Below are positions 7,166 to 15,108 of a stretch of 64,000 nt of DNA, in pieces. The notes under the pieces were generated by a model, which was not told where the DNA came from, made no database searches, and was given only the letters and a program-made list of their open reading frames with translations. The position numbers were made by a program, and so were the translations under genes. Source of the stretch: Selenomonadaceae bacterium (GTDB lineage: Bacteria > Bacillota > Negativicutes > Selenomonadales > Selenomonadaceae); assembly GCA_017634675.1 (NCBI GenBank), contig JAGBMX010000033.1, positions 1-64,000 of the forward strand, written 5' to 3'. Position 1 is the first letter of the stretch. The number at the start of each line of letters is the position of its first letter.

Positions 7166-9397
7166 ATGAAAGAAAAGGTAAGGAAGTTGCTAAATATTGT
7201 GTTGGGGCGCAGTATCAATATTAGGCAACGGCTGTCGCGGTTGGTGGTTATGATAATTTTTGCATCATTTGCTTCGATAGCGCTTCTTTCTTTTTGCGGG
7301 GTTAATTTTTTTCGGCAAAACATGTACGAAATGCAAGACGAATTTGCCACGTCGAATTCGGAATACACTAAAAGCGTGATTGAAAAAACCAGTATGGCAA
7401 CTATGTCAAAACTTGCGATTGCCGACGCTTGGCATATCAACCGCGAACTTGATTTGATGCGCCATGACGCTACGGTTTTGGCGCAATCGCTGACCTTTAT
7501 AATGACTCACCCGGGAAGTTATTTGCCGCAAACGGTGATGGATCCTTATAAGGGCAAGGTTCCGCCTGCGGAGCCTTATATAATATACAGTCCGGATTTG
7601 CGTAAGCGCGGCATTGACAAAGTGTCTCGCGAAGTTGCGCTGACGGCGAACGTTAAGGGAACCTTGGTTTCAATGGAAAAATCTCAAGGGGATCAGTATG
7701 CGGCGTGTTATTTTGGTTCTAAGAACGGTTATTTGATTTGCAGCAGTATTTTTCCAGGGGATGAATACAGCCCAATTTCTGATGATGCGGATTACGATTA
7801 TGACCCAAGAATTCGCCCCTGGTACATAAATGCGGTAGAGGTGGGAAAGCCCGTTTTTTCATTGCCGTATCTCACTATTTTGACTAAAGAGCATACTGAC
7901 GTAGAAGTTATAAGCTGTTCCACTCCTTATTTTGACAGCGATGGTATAGCGGGGGTGGCAAGCATTGATTTGTCTACAGAAGAAATTCGTCGCTTTGTTT
8001 CCGATACTTCTGATAATGCGGGGGAAATCCGTTTCGTTATGACGGAGAGGGGCGATATTGTTTTTTCTTCGGCAGAGTATGGGGTTCTGTCCGAATCCGC
8101 CGAATTGAAGGATATTAGAAAATTGACGGAGGGCGATTTTGCCGAAACAATTTCTCAAATGACAAAGGGCGAATCGGGTATACGACTTGTAGAGCTTAAC
8201 AAAACGCCGTATTATCTCGCTTATGCGCCTATTCCTGCGGTAGATTGGAGTTTCGGCATTTTGACCTTGGAAGAAAATCTTTCTCCTTCCATAAAGGAAA
8301 GTCGCGCGTATTATTTAGGGTTGATGGATAAGTTTCACAAAGAATTTCAAAATACTTACGATTCCATGCAGCATATTTCGATTGTAATAGCTCTGCTTCT
8401 TATAAGCTTGTTTGCGTTTTTTTCAGATAAACTTTCGGTTCGATTTGCCCGTCCGATTTTAGAATTGAGAGAAGGCGTAAGGGAGATTGCGAAAGGAAAA
8501 TTCGATCATAGAATGAACATAAAAACGGGGGACGAGATAGAGGAATTAGCCGATACCGTCAACGCCATGAGTTTGGATTTAAAGAGTTATATGAATAACC
8601 TCTCTAGGGTAACGGCGGAAAAGGAGCGAATTTCAACGGAGCTTAGTCTTGCCGCTAATATTCAAGAAGGCATGATACCTCATATTTTCCCGCCATTTCC
8701 CGATTGCAAAAAAATGGATATATACGCAAGCATGGAAGCGGCTAAGGAAGTAGGCGGCGATTTTTACGATTTTTACATGGTTGACGATCATCGCCTTGCC
8801 ATTACAATTGCGGACGTTTCCGGTAAAGGGATAGGCGCATCCCTCTTTATGGTTATTTCCAAAACCGTTTTGAAAAATTTTGTGATGGCGTCTAATTATA
8901 CCGATCTTGGAGAATTGATTTCCCGCGTAAACGATCAACTTGAAGAGAATAACACCGCTTGTATGTTTGTAACCGTTTTTATCGGCGTACTGGATTTAAA
9001 TACCGGCAAATTTGAATATGTAAACGGCGGTCATAACCCTCCGATGATATACAGAAAGAATGAAAATAAATTTAGTTATTTGGATACGCCGCGCAATTTT
9101 GTTTTAGGCGGTACGCCGGGATTAAAATTTAAAAGTCGGGAATTAGTGCTCTCGCCAAACGACGCATTGTTTTTTTATACGGACGGCGTAACTGAAGCGT
9201 TAAACGAAAAAGTCGAGATGTTCGGCGAAGAACGCCTGATAGAAGCCTTGAATAAATTTGCGGAATTGACGAGTAAGCCTAAAGAATTTTTGGCTAAAAT
9301 TCGCTCTACGCTTGCAGAATATGTAGGAAGCGCAGAGCAATCCGACGATATAACCATGATGTCGGTGGTGTATAAGGGTGATGTCCTTGAGGAGTAG
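7166..9397 (+). CDS. Membrane sensor serine phosphatase: dCache-HAMP-SpoIIE/PP2C
   Basis: The 743-residue sensor protein has a first membrane helix at about residues 24-46. An extracytoplasmic Cache-type domain follows (YDPRIRPWY motif, then a VASIDLS strand), with a second helix at about 398-415. A HAMP linker (FARPILELREGVREIAKGKF) leads to a SpoIIE-type PP2C phosphatase domain from about 490 (AKEVGGDFYDF, ADVSGKGIGASL, C-terminal SDDITM). It probably dephosphorylates an anti-sigma-factor antagonist, but no such partner is in the window. The ATG at 7166 follows AAGGGTG by six bases; the upstream GTG at 7157 is part of that ribosome site. Confidence 0.9.
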   Translation: MKEKVRKLLNIVLGRSINIRQRLSRLVVMIIFASFASIALLSFCGVNFFRQNMYEMQDEFATSNSEYTKSVIEKTSMATMSKLAIADAWHINRELDLMRHDATVLAQSLTFIMTHPGSYLPQTVMDPYKGKVPPAEPYIIYSPDLRKRGIDKVSREVALTANVKGTLVSMEKSQGDQYAACYFGSKNGYLICSSIFPGDEYSPISDDADYDYDPRIRPWYINAVEVGKPVFSLPYLTILTKEHTDVEVISCSTPYFDSDGIAGVASIDLSTEEIRRFVSDTSDNAGEIRFVMTERGDIVFSSAEYGVLSESAELKDIRKLTEGDFAETISQMTKGESGIRLVELNKTPYYLAYAPIPAVDWSFGILTLEENLSPSIKESRAYYLGLMDKFHKEFQNTYDSMQHISIVIALLLISLFAFFSDKLSVRFARPILELREGVREIAKGKFDHRMNIKTGDEIEELADTVNAMSLDLKSYMNNLSRVTAEKERISTELSLAANIQEGMIPHIFPPFPDCKKMDIYASMEAAKEVGGDFYDFYMVDDHRLAITIADVSGKGIGASLFMVISKTVLKNFVMASNYTDLGELISRVNDQLEENNTACMFVTVFIGVLDLNTGKFEYVNGGHNPPMIYRKNENKFSYLDTPRNFVLGGTPGLKFKSRELVLSPNDALFFYTDGVTEALNEKVEMFGEERLIEALNKFAELTSKPKEFLAKIRSTLAEYVGSAEQSDDITMMSVVYKGDVLEE

Positions 9398-9412
9398 GGA
9401 AGGAGGACGTTG

Positions 9413-10054
9413 ATGCGTAATCTGTTAAATATACTTATGTTTGCGATATTTCTTTTAACGATAAGTTTTCATCATTTGCCTAAAATGCTCCATGAAGTTT
9501 TGGGAATTTTGTTGCTCATTGCTGTTCTGGTTCATTTATATTTAAATCGCAAATGGTTTTTATCTATAAAAAAAGGACGCAGGACGACGAGCAGGAATAT
9601 TTCCGATTTTGTTGATTTTACGCTTTTGGTATTGATGTTAATTGTTATCGTAACCGGCGTTTTTATGTCTAATTATCTGTTTAAAGGAATGTTTGGCATC
9701 GAGTTGGCAAGAAATATAACCGTGCATCAGCTTCATGTGTCACTTTCGTATTTGATGTTGATATTGTTGGGAATACATTTGGGGCTACATTGGGAAGGAC
9801 TGTGGCTGCGATTTTTAAATTGGCGACAATTGGATAAAAATTCTAAAAGCGTTCGTATTTTATCCCGTGTTGCCCCCATAATTTTGTTGATTATAGGCAT
9901 ATACGGCTCATTTTTAAATCGTATTGGGGATCGTTTGCTTATGAAGCATATTTTCGCTACGGAGGCAACAAATCTTCCTTTGGCGGTATTTTTGCCGCTT
10001 ACTATAGGAGTAGTAGGAATGTATGCTGTATTTGGTTATAAATTGCGAAAATAA
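9413..10054 (+). CDS. DUF4405-type haem membrane protein
   Basis: The 213-residue integral membrane protein has about six helices. Paired histidines in the helices (VLVHLYLNRKW, ITVHQLHVSLS, LGIHLGLHWEG) fit a cytochrome b561/DUF4405-like four-helix haem core. DUF4405 proteins are linked to membrane electron transfer and flavinylation systems in anaerobes; the exact role here is unknown. AAGGAGG lies six bases before the ATG. It starts 15 bases after the phosphatase gene, so the two are probably cotranscribed. Confidence 0.65.
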   Translation: MRNLLNILMFAIFLLTISFHHLPKMLHEVLGILLLIAVLVHLYLNRKWFLSIKKGRRTTSRNISDFVDFTLLVLMLIVIVTGVFMSNYLFKGMFGIELARNITVHQLHVSLSYLMLILLGIHLGLHWEGLWLRFLNWRQLDKNSKSVRILSRVAPIILLIIGIYGSFLNRIGDRLLMKHIFATEATNLPLAVFLPLTIGVVGMYAVFGYKLRK

Positions 10055-10124
10055 TTAGCTTAATTTGCCAATAAAGGCAAGTCAAGTTAATAAAATCATC
10101 TACTCTAAGGTATTATAAATTTTT

Positions 10125-10299
10125 TTTACTATTCACGGGTAATACAACATAGTGGTGCGAAAGGTGAATTAGTGCCGTTCATGGTCGACCTCTCCACCGC
10201 TTCGCGGTCCCCATCCCCTGAAAGGGGAGGTGCCCGAAGGGCAGAGGGGTTGACCATGAAGAGCAATATTTTTCTTTTTTTACTACCCGTGAATAGTAA
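10125..10299 (+). mobile_element. MITE copy A (short form, about 175 bp)
   Basis: The terminal inverted repeat TTACTATTCACGGGTA (10126-10141) matches TACCCGTGAATAGTAA (10284-10299) exactly. The flanks carry an 8-bp A/T direct repeat (AAATTTTT at 10117-10124 and 10300-10307; one base of slippage is possible), consistent with a target duplication. The interior lacks any gene and contains GC-rich small hairpins. Apart from one 72-bp block it is nearly identical to the copy at 50105-50351. Confidence 0.88.
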
Positions 10300-10340
10300 A
10301 AATTTTTTATGAAACGGCCGTGGTCAGCGATTGTTTATTC

Positions 10341-10369
10341 TTTACAACGAATAATAATTTTGTTAAAAT
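10341..10369 (+). promoter_or_regulatory. Promoter of the rubrerythrin gene
   Basis: TTTACA (10341-10346) and TAAAAT (10364-10369) are 17 bases apart, a good sigma-A-type match. It lies just outside the MITE and 42 bases before the rubrerythrin start. Confidence 0.7.
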
Positions 10370-10410
10370 ATGATTGTGTATGAAGTTTATATGTTAGGAG
10401 GACGTTAATT

Positions 10411-10953
10411 ATGAAGAAATTCGTTTGCACCGTTTGTGGATATGTCCATGAGGGTGATTCTGCCCCTGAGGCTTGCCCCATCTGCAAAGCTCCCGCTTCG
10501 AAATTTGTCGAGCAGGCAGGCGATTTGGTATTTGCTGACGAACATCGCATAGGAGTTGCGAAAGATGTTGATTCTCGCATTATCGACGGACTTAAGATGA
10601 ACTTTACCGGCGAATGTTGCGAAGTTGGCATGTACCTTGCCATGAGTCGTCAAGCGGATCGCGAAGGATATCCCGAAATTGCGGAAGCTTTCAAGCGTTA
10701 CGCTTTTGAGGAAGCGGAACATGCGGCAAAGTTTGCGGAACTTTTAGGCGATGTCTTGACGGACAGCACTAAGAAAAATCTTGAAATGAGAATTGACGCA
10801 GAGCATGGCGCCTGCGCCGGGAAAAAAGAACTTGCGGTTCTTGCGAAACAGCTTAATCTTGACGCTGTACACGATACCGTACACGAAATGGCAAAAGATG
10901 AGGCTCGTCACGGTTGCGGTTTCAAAGGTCTTTACGATCGTTTCTTTAAATAA
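10411..10953 (+). CDS. Reverse rubrerythrin (N-terminal rubredoxin domain)
   Basis: A diiron peroxidase of anaerobes that reduces H2O2 and O2. The rubredoxin-like Fe(SCys)4 site is N-terminal (CTVCGY near residues 6-11, CPICKAP near 25-31). The ferritin-like diiron domain with its Glu/His ligands follows ([26 protein letters not shown]). This inverted domain order is known from clostridial 'reverse rubrerythrins'. It has 180 residues and an AGGAGG ribosome site. It has its own promoter and a hairpin downstream. Confidence 0.93.
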   Translation: MKKFVCTVCGYVHEGDSAPEACPICKAPASKFVEQAGDLVFADEHRIGVAKDVDSRIIDGLKMNFTGECCEVGMYLAMSRQADREGYPEIAEAFKRYAFEEAEHAAKFAELLGDVLTDSTKKNLEMRIDAEHGACAGKKELAVLAKQLNLDAVHDTVHEMAKDEARHGCGFKGLYDRFFK

Positions 10954-10961
10954 TGCGATAA

Positions 10962-10993
10962 AAAACGGGGCTGTGAAACCACAGTCCCGTTTA
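10962..10993 (+). terminator. Probable terminator after rubrerythrin
   Basis: A strong stem AAACGGGGCTGTG/CACAGTCCCGTTT with an AAAC loop starts a few bases after the stop codon. The trailing T-run is only three bases, so termination may be partial and the next gene may be read through. Confidence 0.6.
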
Positions 10994-11011
10994 AAGTGTT
11001 GAGGCTACATA

Positions 11012-12280
11012 ATGAATAAACTTTCGACCAAACAAATTATAGCGGTGGATTTTGCCCTTGCCGCAATAATCTCGATTTACTGGCTAACAACTGGAATTAC
11101 CGCAGAACATGGACTTTTTATATTTTTTGCCATACTTATAGCCGGTTCTCCGTTTTCATATATGCTCGCTCGAACTTTACCTTATTGGCGAGCGGCAAAT
11201 GTTATTGAGGGCGAAGATATTTCCGTGCAATCGGCAAAAATCATGCGGGAATTGTCCTATCTTGACACATTGTTGTTCGCAAAGAACGGCACTTTAACCG
11301 TCGGAAATCCTTATATATCGGATATTGTCCCCGAAGGCATCACTAAATCTTCCTTACTCGCTCTTGCGGCTTCCATTGAAAAAGACGCAAAACATATAGT
11401 GGGACGCGCTCTTTATAACGCCGCGATTTCCAGAGGACTTAGGTTGCAACACTCGTCTGCAACCAACGAAATCGACGGTAAGGGTATGGAGGGAATGGTA
11501 GGAGGCACTGCGATTCGCGTAGGTAAAATGAATTGGCTGAAAGAAGAAGGCGTTGAAATTAGCGCAGAACTTTTGACTAAACACGATCAGCTTGCTTTTC
11601 ACGGAAAAAATCCTATTTTTGTCGCCAATGGCAAACGAGCCAGAGGTATTATTGCCCTTCTTGACGAAATACCGCCGGGATTTATGACCGCAATCCGTCG
11701 CATAAAAAAACTTGGTATAAATACAACTGTAATTACAACGGATAGCCAACGCACGGCAAATGCCGTTAAAAAAGAACTTTCGCTAGATGAAGCTAAAGGC
11801 GGGTTATCAAGGGAAGAAAAGCTTAGGGAAATAAAGCTCTTAAAAGTAGCCGGAAAAACCGTCGGCATGATAGGCGATTTATATCGTGATCAAAGCATAT
11901 TGGAAACTGCCGATATCGGCATCGAACTTATACCTAAAAAAGTTGAACCTTTTAATATTCATAAAGTTGAGGTAGCCGGAATTGAAGAAGACAACAAGGA
12001 ATCCACAAAAATCGATTCCCTCTTTCCTCCGTTTATACCGAATTTAATTTTAAAAGGCGGGCTTGCCTCCTTAATTCCCGCAGTAGAAATAGCAAGAAGG
12101 GCAAAGGAAATAACGAGGCAAAATTTAATTCTCTCGTATCTTTCGTGGCTTTTGTTGCTGCCATACGCCATGGGTTTTTTTGTTGCCTTTGGCGGGGACT
12201 TTCTAAACGTAGATTCTGCTGCTGTCGGAGTAGGCGTAACCATGCTGTTAATATTTTTTAATTCGCTCAGAGTACATTGA
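11012..12280 (+). CDS. Catalytically degenerate P-type ATPase-like protein
   Basis: The 422 residues align by eye with the second half of P1B metal ATPases: two membrane helices (about 9-30 and 33-55), a P/N-domain core and two C-terminal helices. The key residues are lost. The CPC motif is SPF (46-48), the DKTGT phosphorylation site is AKNGT (Asp to Ala at 90), TGD is TTD, and GDGxND is GDLYRD (289-294). The N-terminal helices and the actuator domain are absent. The frame is open throughout and GAGG precedes the ATG, so it looks like a maintained pseudoenzyme rather than recent decay. Its function is unknown; metal binding or regulation of another pump is speculation. Confidence 0.75.
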   Translation: MNKLSTKQIIAVDFALAAIISIYWLTTGITAEHGLFIFFAILIAGSPFSYMLARTLPYWRAANVIEGEDISVQSAKIMRELSYLDTLLFAKNGTLTVGNPYISDIVPEGITKSSLLALAASIEKDAKHIVGRALYNAAISRGLRLQHSSATNEIDGKGMEGMVGGTAIRVGKMNWLKEEGVEISAELLTKHDQLAFHGKNPIFVANGKRARGIIALLDEIPPGFMTAIRRIKKLGINTTVITTDSQRTANAVKKELSLDEAKGGLSREEKLREIKLLKVAGKTVGMIGDLYRDQSILETADIGIELIPKKVEPFNIHKVEVAGIEEDNKESTKIDSLFPPFIPNLILKGGLASLIPAVEIARRAKEITRQNLILSYLSWLLLLPYAMGFFVAFGGDFLNVDSAAVGVGVTMLLIFFNSLRVH

Positions 12281-12305
12281 CATAAGTTGTTTTATATGAT
12301 AGTAT
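12277..12305 (+). promoter_or_regulatory. Promoter of ssrA
   Basis: A perfect TTGACA (12277-12282) overlaps the stop codon of the preceding gene. At 17 bases' spacing lies TAGTAT (12300-12305), predicting a start just before the mature tmRNA end. TATAAA at 12303 is an alternative -10 with longer spacing. Confidence 0.6.
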
Positions 12306-12317
12306 AAAATTGTCCTT

Positions 12318-12665
12318 GGGGATGTAATGGTTTCGACGGGGATAGATGGGTTTTGATAAGCGAGCCGGGGAGCATGAACCCGTTAAAAATATGCAACTCT
12401 TTTATTAAATATAAAAGCAGATTACGATTACGCTGTGGCGGCTTAAGCCACCCTCTTTTAAGTCTTCTCCCGCGAGATTTAAAAAGAGGCCGACAGCGGG
12501 ATACCCGAACGCTTTGTTTTTAGGTCTAAGGGGAAATTTTTAAAAACTCGGAGAAGTTGTCCTGTTTGTGGGGTAGGTTTTCTTAAAAATAAACGCAAAC
12601 TGCGCTCGGAGAAATTTGAAGCACAATATTTTCGGACAGGAGTTCGATTCTCCTCATCTCCACCA
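12318..12665 (+). ncRNA. ssrA: Transfer-messenger RNA (tmRNA)
   Basis: tmRNA rescues stalled ribosomes and tags the unfinished protein. The 5' end GGGGATGTAATGG... pairs with CATCTCC before the encoded ACCA 3' end, forming the tRNA-like acceptor. A T-arm GGAGTTCGATTCTCC is visible. The likely tag frame starts at GCA 12417 and reads A-DYDYAVAA then TAA (12444-12446), close to clostridial tags such as ADDNFAIAA. An earlier GCA in the same frame would give a longer tag but fits less well. Confidence 0.96.
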
Positions 12666-12677
12666 AAATCGAATTTT

Positions 12678-12702
12678 ACCCGCTTTAACGGCGGGTTTTT
12701 TT
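12678..12702 (+). terminator. Terminator of ssrA
   Basis: An ACCCGC/GCGGGT stem with a seven-base loop is followed by seven T, 12 bases after the tmRNA 3' end. Confidence 0.88.
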
Positions 12703-12748
12703 GCCTTAGTTATAGGGCAGTGAAAAAATTAAAATGCCTTAATTCAAG

Positions 12749-12882
12749 TTTTTTCTTCGCCAGAAGAAAAAAATACATACGTCAGCATTTCAACAAGACG
12801 TCCGAGAGGCGGGAGATTTAAACTCCCGCCTTTCTTCTGATATAGACCCCCACCTAAGAGGTGGGGGACATCTAGTCTTGTT
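12749..12882. other. Compound hairpin region (possible IS200/IS605-like remnant or ncRNA)
   Basis: There is no gene here, but the region is dense in perfect inverted repeats. TTTTTTCTTC/GAAGAAAAAA occupies 12749-12772. An outer stem AACAAGAC (12792-12799)/GTCTTGTT (12875-12882) encloses two hairpins: AGGCGGGAG/CTCCCGCCT (12807-12831) and CCCCCACCT/AGGTGGGGG with an AAG loop (12847-12867). Two GC-rich subterminal hairpins resemble the ends of IS200/IS605-type or palindrome-associated elements, and also a branched small RNA. Which of these is correct cannot be decided from one copy. Confidence 0.5.
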
Positions 12883-12898
12883 ATATAAAGAGATTTAA

Positions 12899-12941
12899 TA
12901 ATGAAAAAAATCCGCTCGAAACGAACGGATTTTTTTCATTA
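12899..12941 (-). terminator. Terminator of the isochorismatase-like gene
   Basis: A 16-bp stem TAATGAAAAAAATCCG/CGGATTTTTTTCATTA encloses an 11-base loop. On the minus strand the U-run follows the stem, 13 bases after the stop codon at 12954. It could work in both directions. Confidence 0.8.
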
Positions 12942-12953
12942 GTCATCATAAAC

Positions 12954-13463
12954 CTAAGAATTAATATCTACTTGACATAACTTCATGATTTCTATAGCGC
13001 TTTTATGACTTTCAGGGGTCACTCCCGCGCAACATGCAGGGTCAACCGAAATTTTCTTTTCCGGGAAGAAAGCTTTTAACAAAAGCGCATTTGAAATCAC
13101 GCATATGTCTGTGCATAAACCTACTAACTCTATTTCATCGTACTCAGCCACAACGGAAGGCAGTCTTGTAGAGCCAAAAGATTTTTTTTCTATTATTTTG
13201 GCATCGTCTAAAAACTCTGAAAGCGCCGGCGCTATCTGCCAACCTTCGGTATTTTTTATACAATGCCTTACGGGCAAATGTTTGCCTTCATTGGTATCAA
13301 GATAATTATCCTTGTGGGTATCTTGAGTAAAAACCAGGGAGGCATTTTTTTCGTTTTGAAGTTTTTCAACAAGCCTCGGCAGCATTTCAACAGCCTCTTT
13401 TGTACCAAGCGCGCCATTTACAAAATCATTTTGTACGTCTATTACCAAAATACATTTACGCAT
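12954..13463 (-). CDS. Isochorismatase-family cysteine hydrolase (nicotinamidase-like)
   Basis: The 169-residue alpha/beta hydrolase has the family's Asp-Lys-Cys triad: Asp in VIDVQNDF near residue 9, Lys in EKKSFGS near 93, and Cys in LVGLCTDICV near 117. The HxPxHC-like metal segment (KHLPVRHC) and the final layout fit nicotinamidase/pyrazinamidase-type enzymes better than true isochorismatases. pncB at 56 kb would use the nicotinate such an enzyme makes, but the genes are far apart and the substrate is not provable here. The ATG is preceded by AAAGGCGG on the minus strand. Confidence 0.82.
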   Translation of the reverse strand: MRKCILVIDVQNDFVNGALGTKEAVEMLPRLVEKLQNEKNASLVFTQDTHKDNYLDTNEGKHLPVRHCIKNTEGWQIAPALSEFLDDAKIIEKKSFGSTRLPSVVAEYDEIELVGLCTDICVISNALLLKAFFPEKKISVDPACCAGVTPESHKSAIEIMKLCQVDINS

Positions 13464-13550
13464 ATTGTTAAACCGCCTTTAATATTTGCTAAATTTTGAA
13501 GTACAGCGCCCATTTTGAGGCGCAAAATAATATTTGTTTACACCATTGTT

Positions 13551-13575
13551 AAAAAAACCACGCAAAATGCGTGGC
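13551..13575 (-). terminator. Terminator of rpsT
   Basis: On the minus strand a CCACGCA/TGCGTGG stem is followed by seven T. It begins six bases after the rpsT stop. Confidence 0.88.
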
Positions 13576-13580
13576 TTTCC

Positions 13581-13844
13581 TTATCCAAGAGCATTAACCT
13601 TTCTCGCAAGCCTAGACTTTTTGCGAGCAGCGGTGTTTTTATGATAAACATGATTAGCCGCAGCCTGATCGATGGTTTTGCAAGCGACTCGGAGGAGAGA
13701 TTTTGCCTCCTCGGCGTTACCTGCGGAAACAGCGTCCAAAACCTTACGAGAAGCAGTTCTGACGCGGGACTTTTCTGCAGCGTTCTTTGCTCTTTTCTTG
13801 TTATCGCGTTTAACGCTAAGGATAGAAGCTTTTATATTCGGCAA
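13581..13844 (-). CDS. rpsT: 30S ribosomal protein S20
   Basis: The 87 residues match the family length. The protein starts (M)PNIKASILSVKRDNKKRAKN, the S20 opening, and is Lys/Arg/Ala-rich and helical. It begins with TTG at 13844, eight bases after GGAGG; longer in-frame starts upstream would add residues not found in S20. TTG starts on rpsT recall the poor start codon of enterobacterial rpsT, where S20 represses its own translation; the same is possible here. Confidence 0.95.
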   Translation of the reverse strand: MPNIKASILSVKRDNKKRAKNAAEKSRVRTASRKVLDAVSAGNAEEAKSLLRVACKTIDQAAANHVYHKNTAARKKSRLARKVNALG

Positions 13845-13912
13845 TCCATTCACCTCCTTGATTAAAACGATGCGCAACCCTACTTACGCACACAAAAAAA
13901 TTTCGCTTTCAA

Positions 13913-13941
13913 ATCATAGCACAAAGGTGAAAAAAAAGCAA
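13913..13941 (-). promoter_or_regulatory. Promoter of rpsT
   Basis: On the minus strand TTGCTT (13936-13941) and TATGAT (13913-13918) are 17 bases apart, about 69 bases before the TTG start. This leaves a leader of about 60 bases. Confidence 0.65.
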
Positions 13942-13953
13942 ATTTTTCTTTTA

Positions 13954-13982
13954 TAGACTTTGAAAAATTTTTATGATATGAT
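13954..13982 (+). promoter_or_regulatory. Promoter of the mannose-6-phosphate isomerase gene
   Basis: TAGACT (13954-13959) and TATGAT (13977-13982) are 17 bases apart, 30 bases before the ATG. It is divergent from the rpsT promoter; the two -35 boxes are 12 bases apart. Confidence 0.55.
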
Positions 13983-14012
13983 ACATGAAAAAATTTAACG
14001 AGGGTGTTGTAT

Positions 14013-14999
14013 ATGTATTATCCAATGAAGCTTTTGCCTGCCTTGAAGGAATATATTTGGGGGGGCAGACGCCTCATAGACGAGTGTCATAAGAAAACTG
14101 ATTTGGACAACGTGGCTGAAAGTTGGGAATTAGCCTCTCGAAAAGAGGGAGAAAGTTTTATATCCAACGGAAGATTTAAAGGGCTTTCTATGTCGGAATA
14201 TGTGGAAAAAGTTGGAAAGGATGCGCTTGGTAGTAGAGCAAAGCGTTTTTCGACATTTCCTCTTATGGTAAAACTTCTTGATGCGAAAGAAACCCTTTCG
14301 GTACAGGTGCATCCAAGTGATGAGAACGCAAAAAAATTTCCGTTGGCAGAAGGTAAAACTGAGTTATGGTATATAATAGATGCCGCGCCTGATTCAAAAC
14401 TGCTATACGGTTTAAAAGAAGCAATGACTAAGGAAGAATTTGCAAATCATATAAAGAACGGCACATTGCTTGAAGTTTGCAATTATGTAAACCCTAAAAA
14501 AGGCGACGTTATGTTGGTATCTCCCGGAACGTTGCACGCTATAGGCGCAGGTGTTTTTCTGTTGGAAGTGCAACAAAATTCCAATACAACTTACAGAGTA
14601 TACGATTATGAAAGAAGGGGGAAAGACGGGAAACTTCGTCAACTTCATGTAAACGAAGCGCTTCAAGTGACGAATTTAAATCCACCGAAACGAAATATGG
14701 AAATTTTAACATCTCTTCCGCAAATAGGTGATGCAATAAGAAAAGAAATCGGCCACAATGAACATTTTCGATCCGAATACATATCGTTGAATGGATATGC
14801 GGAATTTTTTGTAGGTGATAAAAGTTTCCAAACATTTACCGTGATATCCGGAAATCTTAAGCTGAATTTATTGGAATCATTTGATGTAGAAGACGAAGGC
14901 ACATTGGATTTATCTCTGGGAGACACGGTTTTTTTGCCGGCCAATATGGGAAGATTTACTATTGAAGGCAGAGCCGAAATTATACTCAGTGAAATTTGA
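14013..14999 (+). CDS. manA: Mannose-6-phosphate isomerase, class I
   Basis: It interconverts fructose-6-phosphate and mannose-6-phosphate with a zinc ion. The 328 residues match the short Bacillus-type enzymes. Zinc-site motifs are visible: VQVHPSDENA (near residue 96), GKTELWYII (near 115) and GTLHAIGAGVFLLEVQQNS (near 172). The ATG at 14013 follows GAGGGTG by six bases; the GTG at 14004 lies inside that ribosome site. No sugar uptake gene is adjacent. The stop codon overlaps the -35 box used for thrS. Confidence 0.92.
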   Translation: MYYPMKLLPALKEYIWGGRRLIDECHKKTDLDNVAESWELASRKEGESFISNGRFKGLSMSEYVEKVGKDALGSRAKRFSTFPLMVKLLDAKETLSVQVHPSDENAKKFPLAEGKTELWYIIDAAPDSKLLYGLKEAMTKEEFANHIKNGTLLEVCNYVNPKKGDVMLVSPGTLHAIGAGVFLLEVQQNSNTTYRVYDYERRGKDGKLRQLHVNEALQVTNLNPPKRNMEILTSLPQIGDAIRKEIGHNEHFRSEYISLNGYAEFFVGDKSFQTFTVISGNLKLNLLESFDVEDEGTLDLSLGDTVFLPANMGRFTIEGRAEIILSEI

Positions 15000-15025
15000 C
15001 AGAAACCGTTTGTCTATGATAGAAT
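14996..15025 (+). promoter_or_regulatory. Promoter of thrS
   Basis: TTGACA (14996-15001) and TAGAAT (15020-15025) are 18 bases apart. The predicted start near 15032 gives a leader of about 78 bases that contains the hairpin at 15049-15087. Confidence 0.65.
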
Positions 15026-15048
15026 ATCGTGAGACTTTGAATGAAGAA

Positions 15049-15087
15049 AAAGCCTTGTCCCTTATGCGGATGGGGCTTTGATTTTTA
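15049..15087 (+). terminator. Terminator-like hairpin in the thrS leader
   Basis: A 12-bp stem AAAGCCTTGTCC/GGATGGGGCTTT (three G-U pairs) with a seven-base loop is followed by GATTTTT. It lies downstream of the thrS promoter and 22 bases before the thrS start. It may end transcripts from manA or act as an attenuator. The leader is too short for a T-box. Confidence 0.55.
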
Positions 15088-15108
15088 GATAAACAGGGGG
15101 CGCAAACA

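Noticed and set aside
12417-12446. Longer tmRNA tag beginning at the earlier in-frame GCA (about 12393)
   Set aside because: It would add eight unusual residues (ATLLLNIK). The shorter A-DYDYAVAA tag matches known clostridial tag length and form, though this was not proven.
15000-15108. T-box leader before thrS
   Set aside because: The leader is about 78 bases, too short, and lacks a recognisable T-box sequence.
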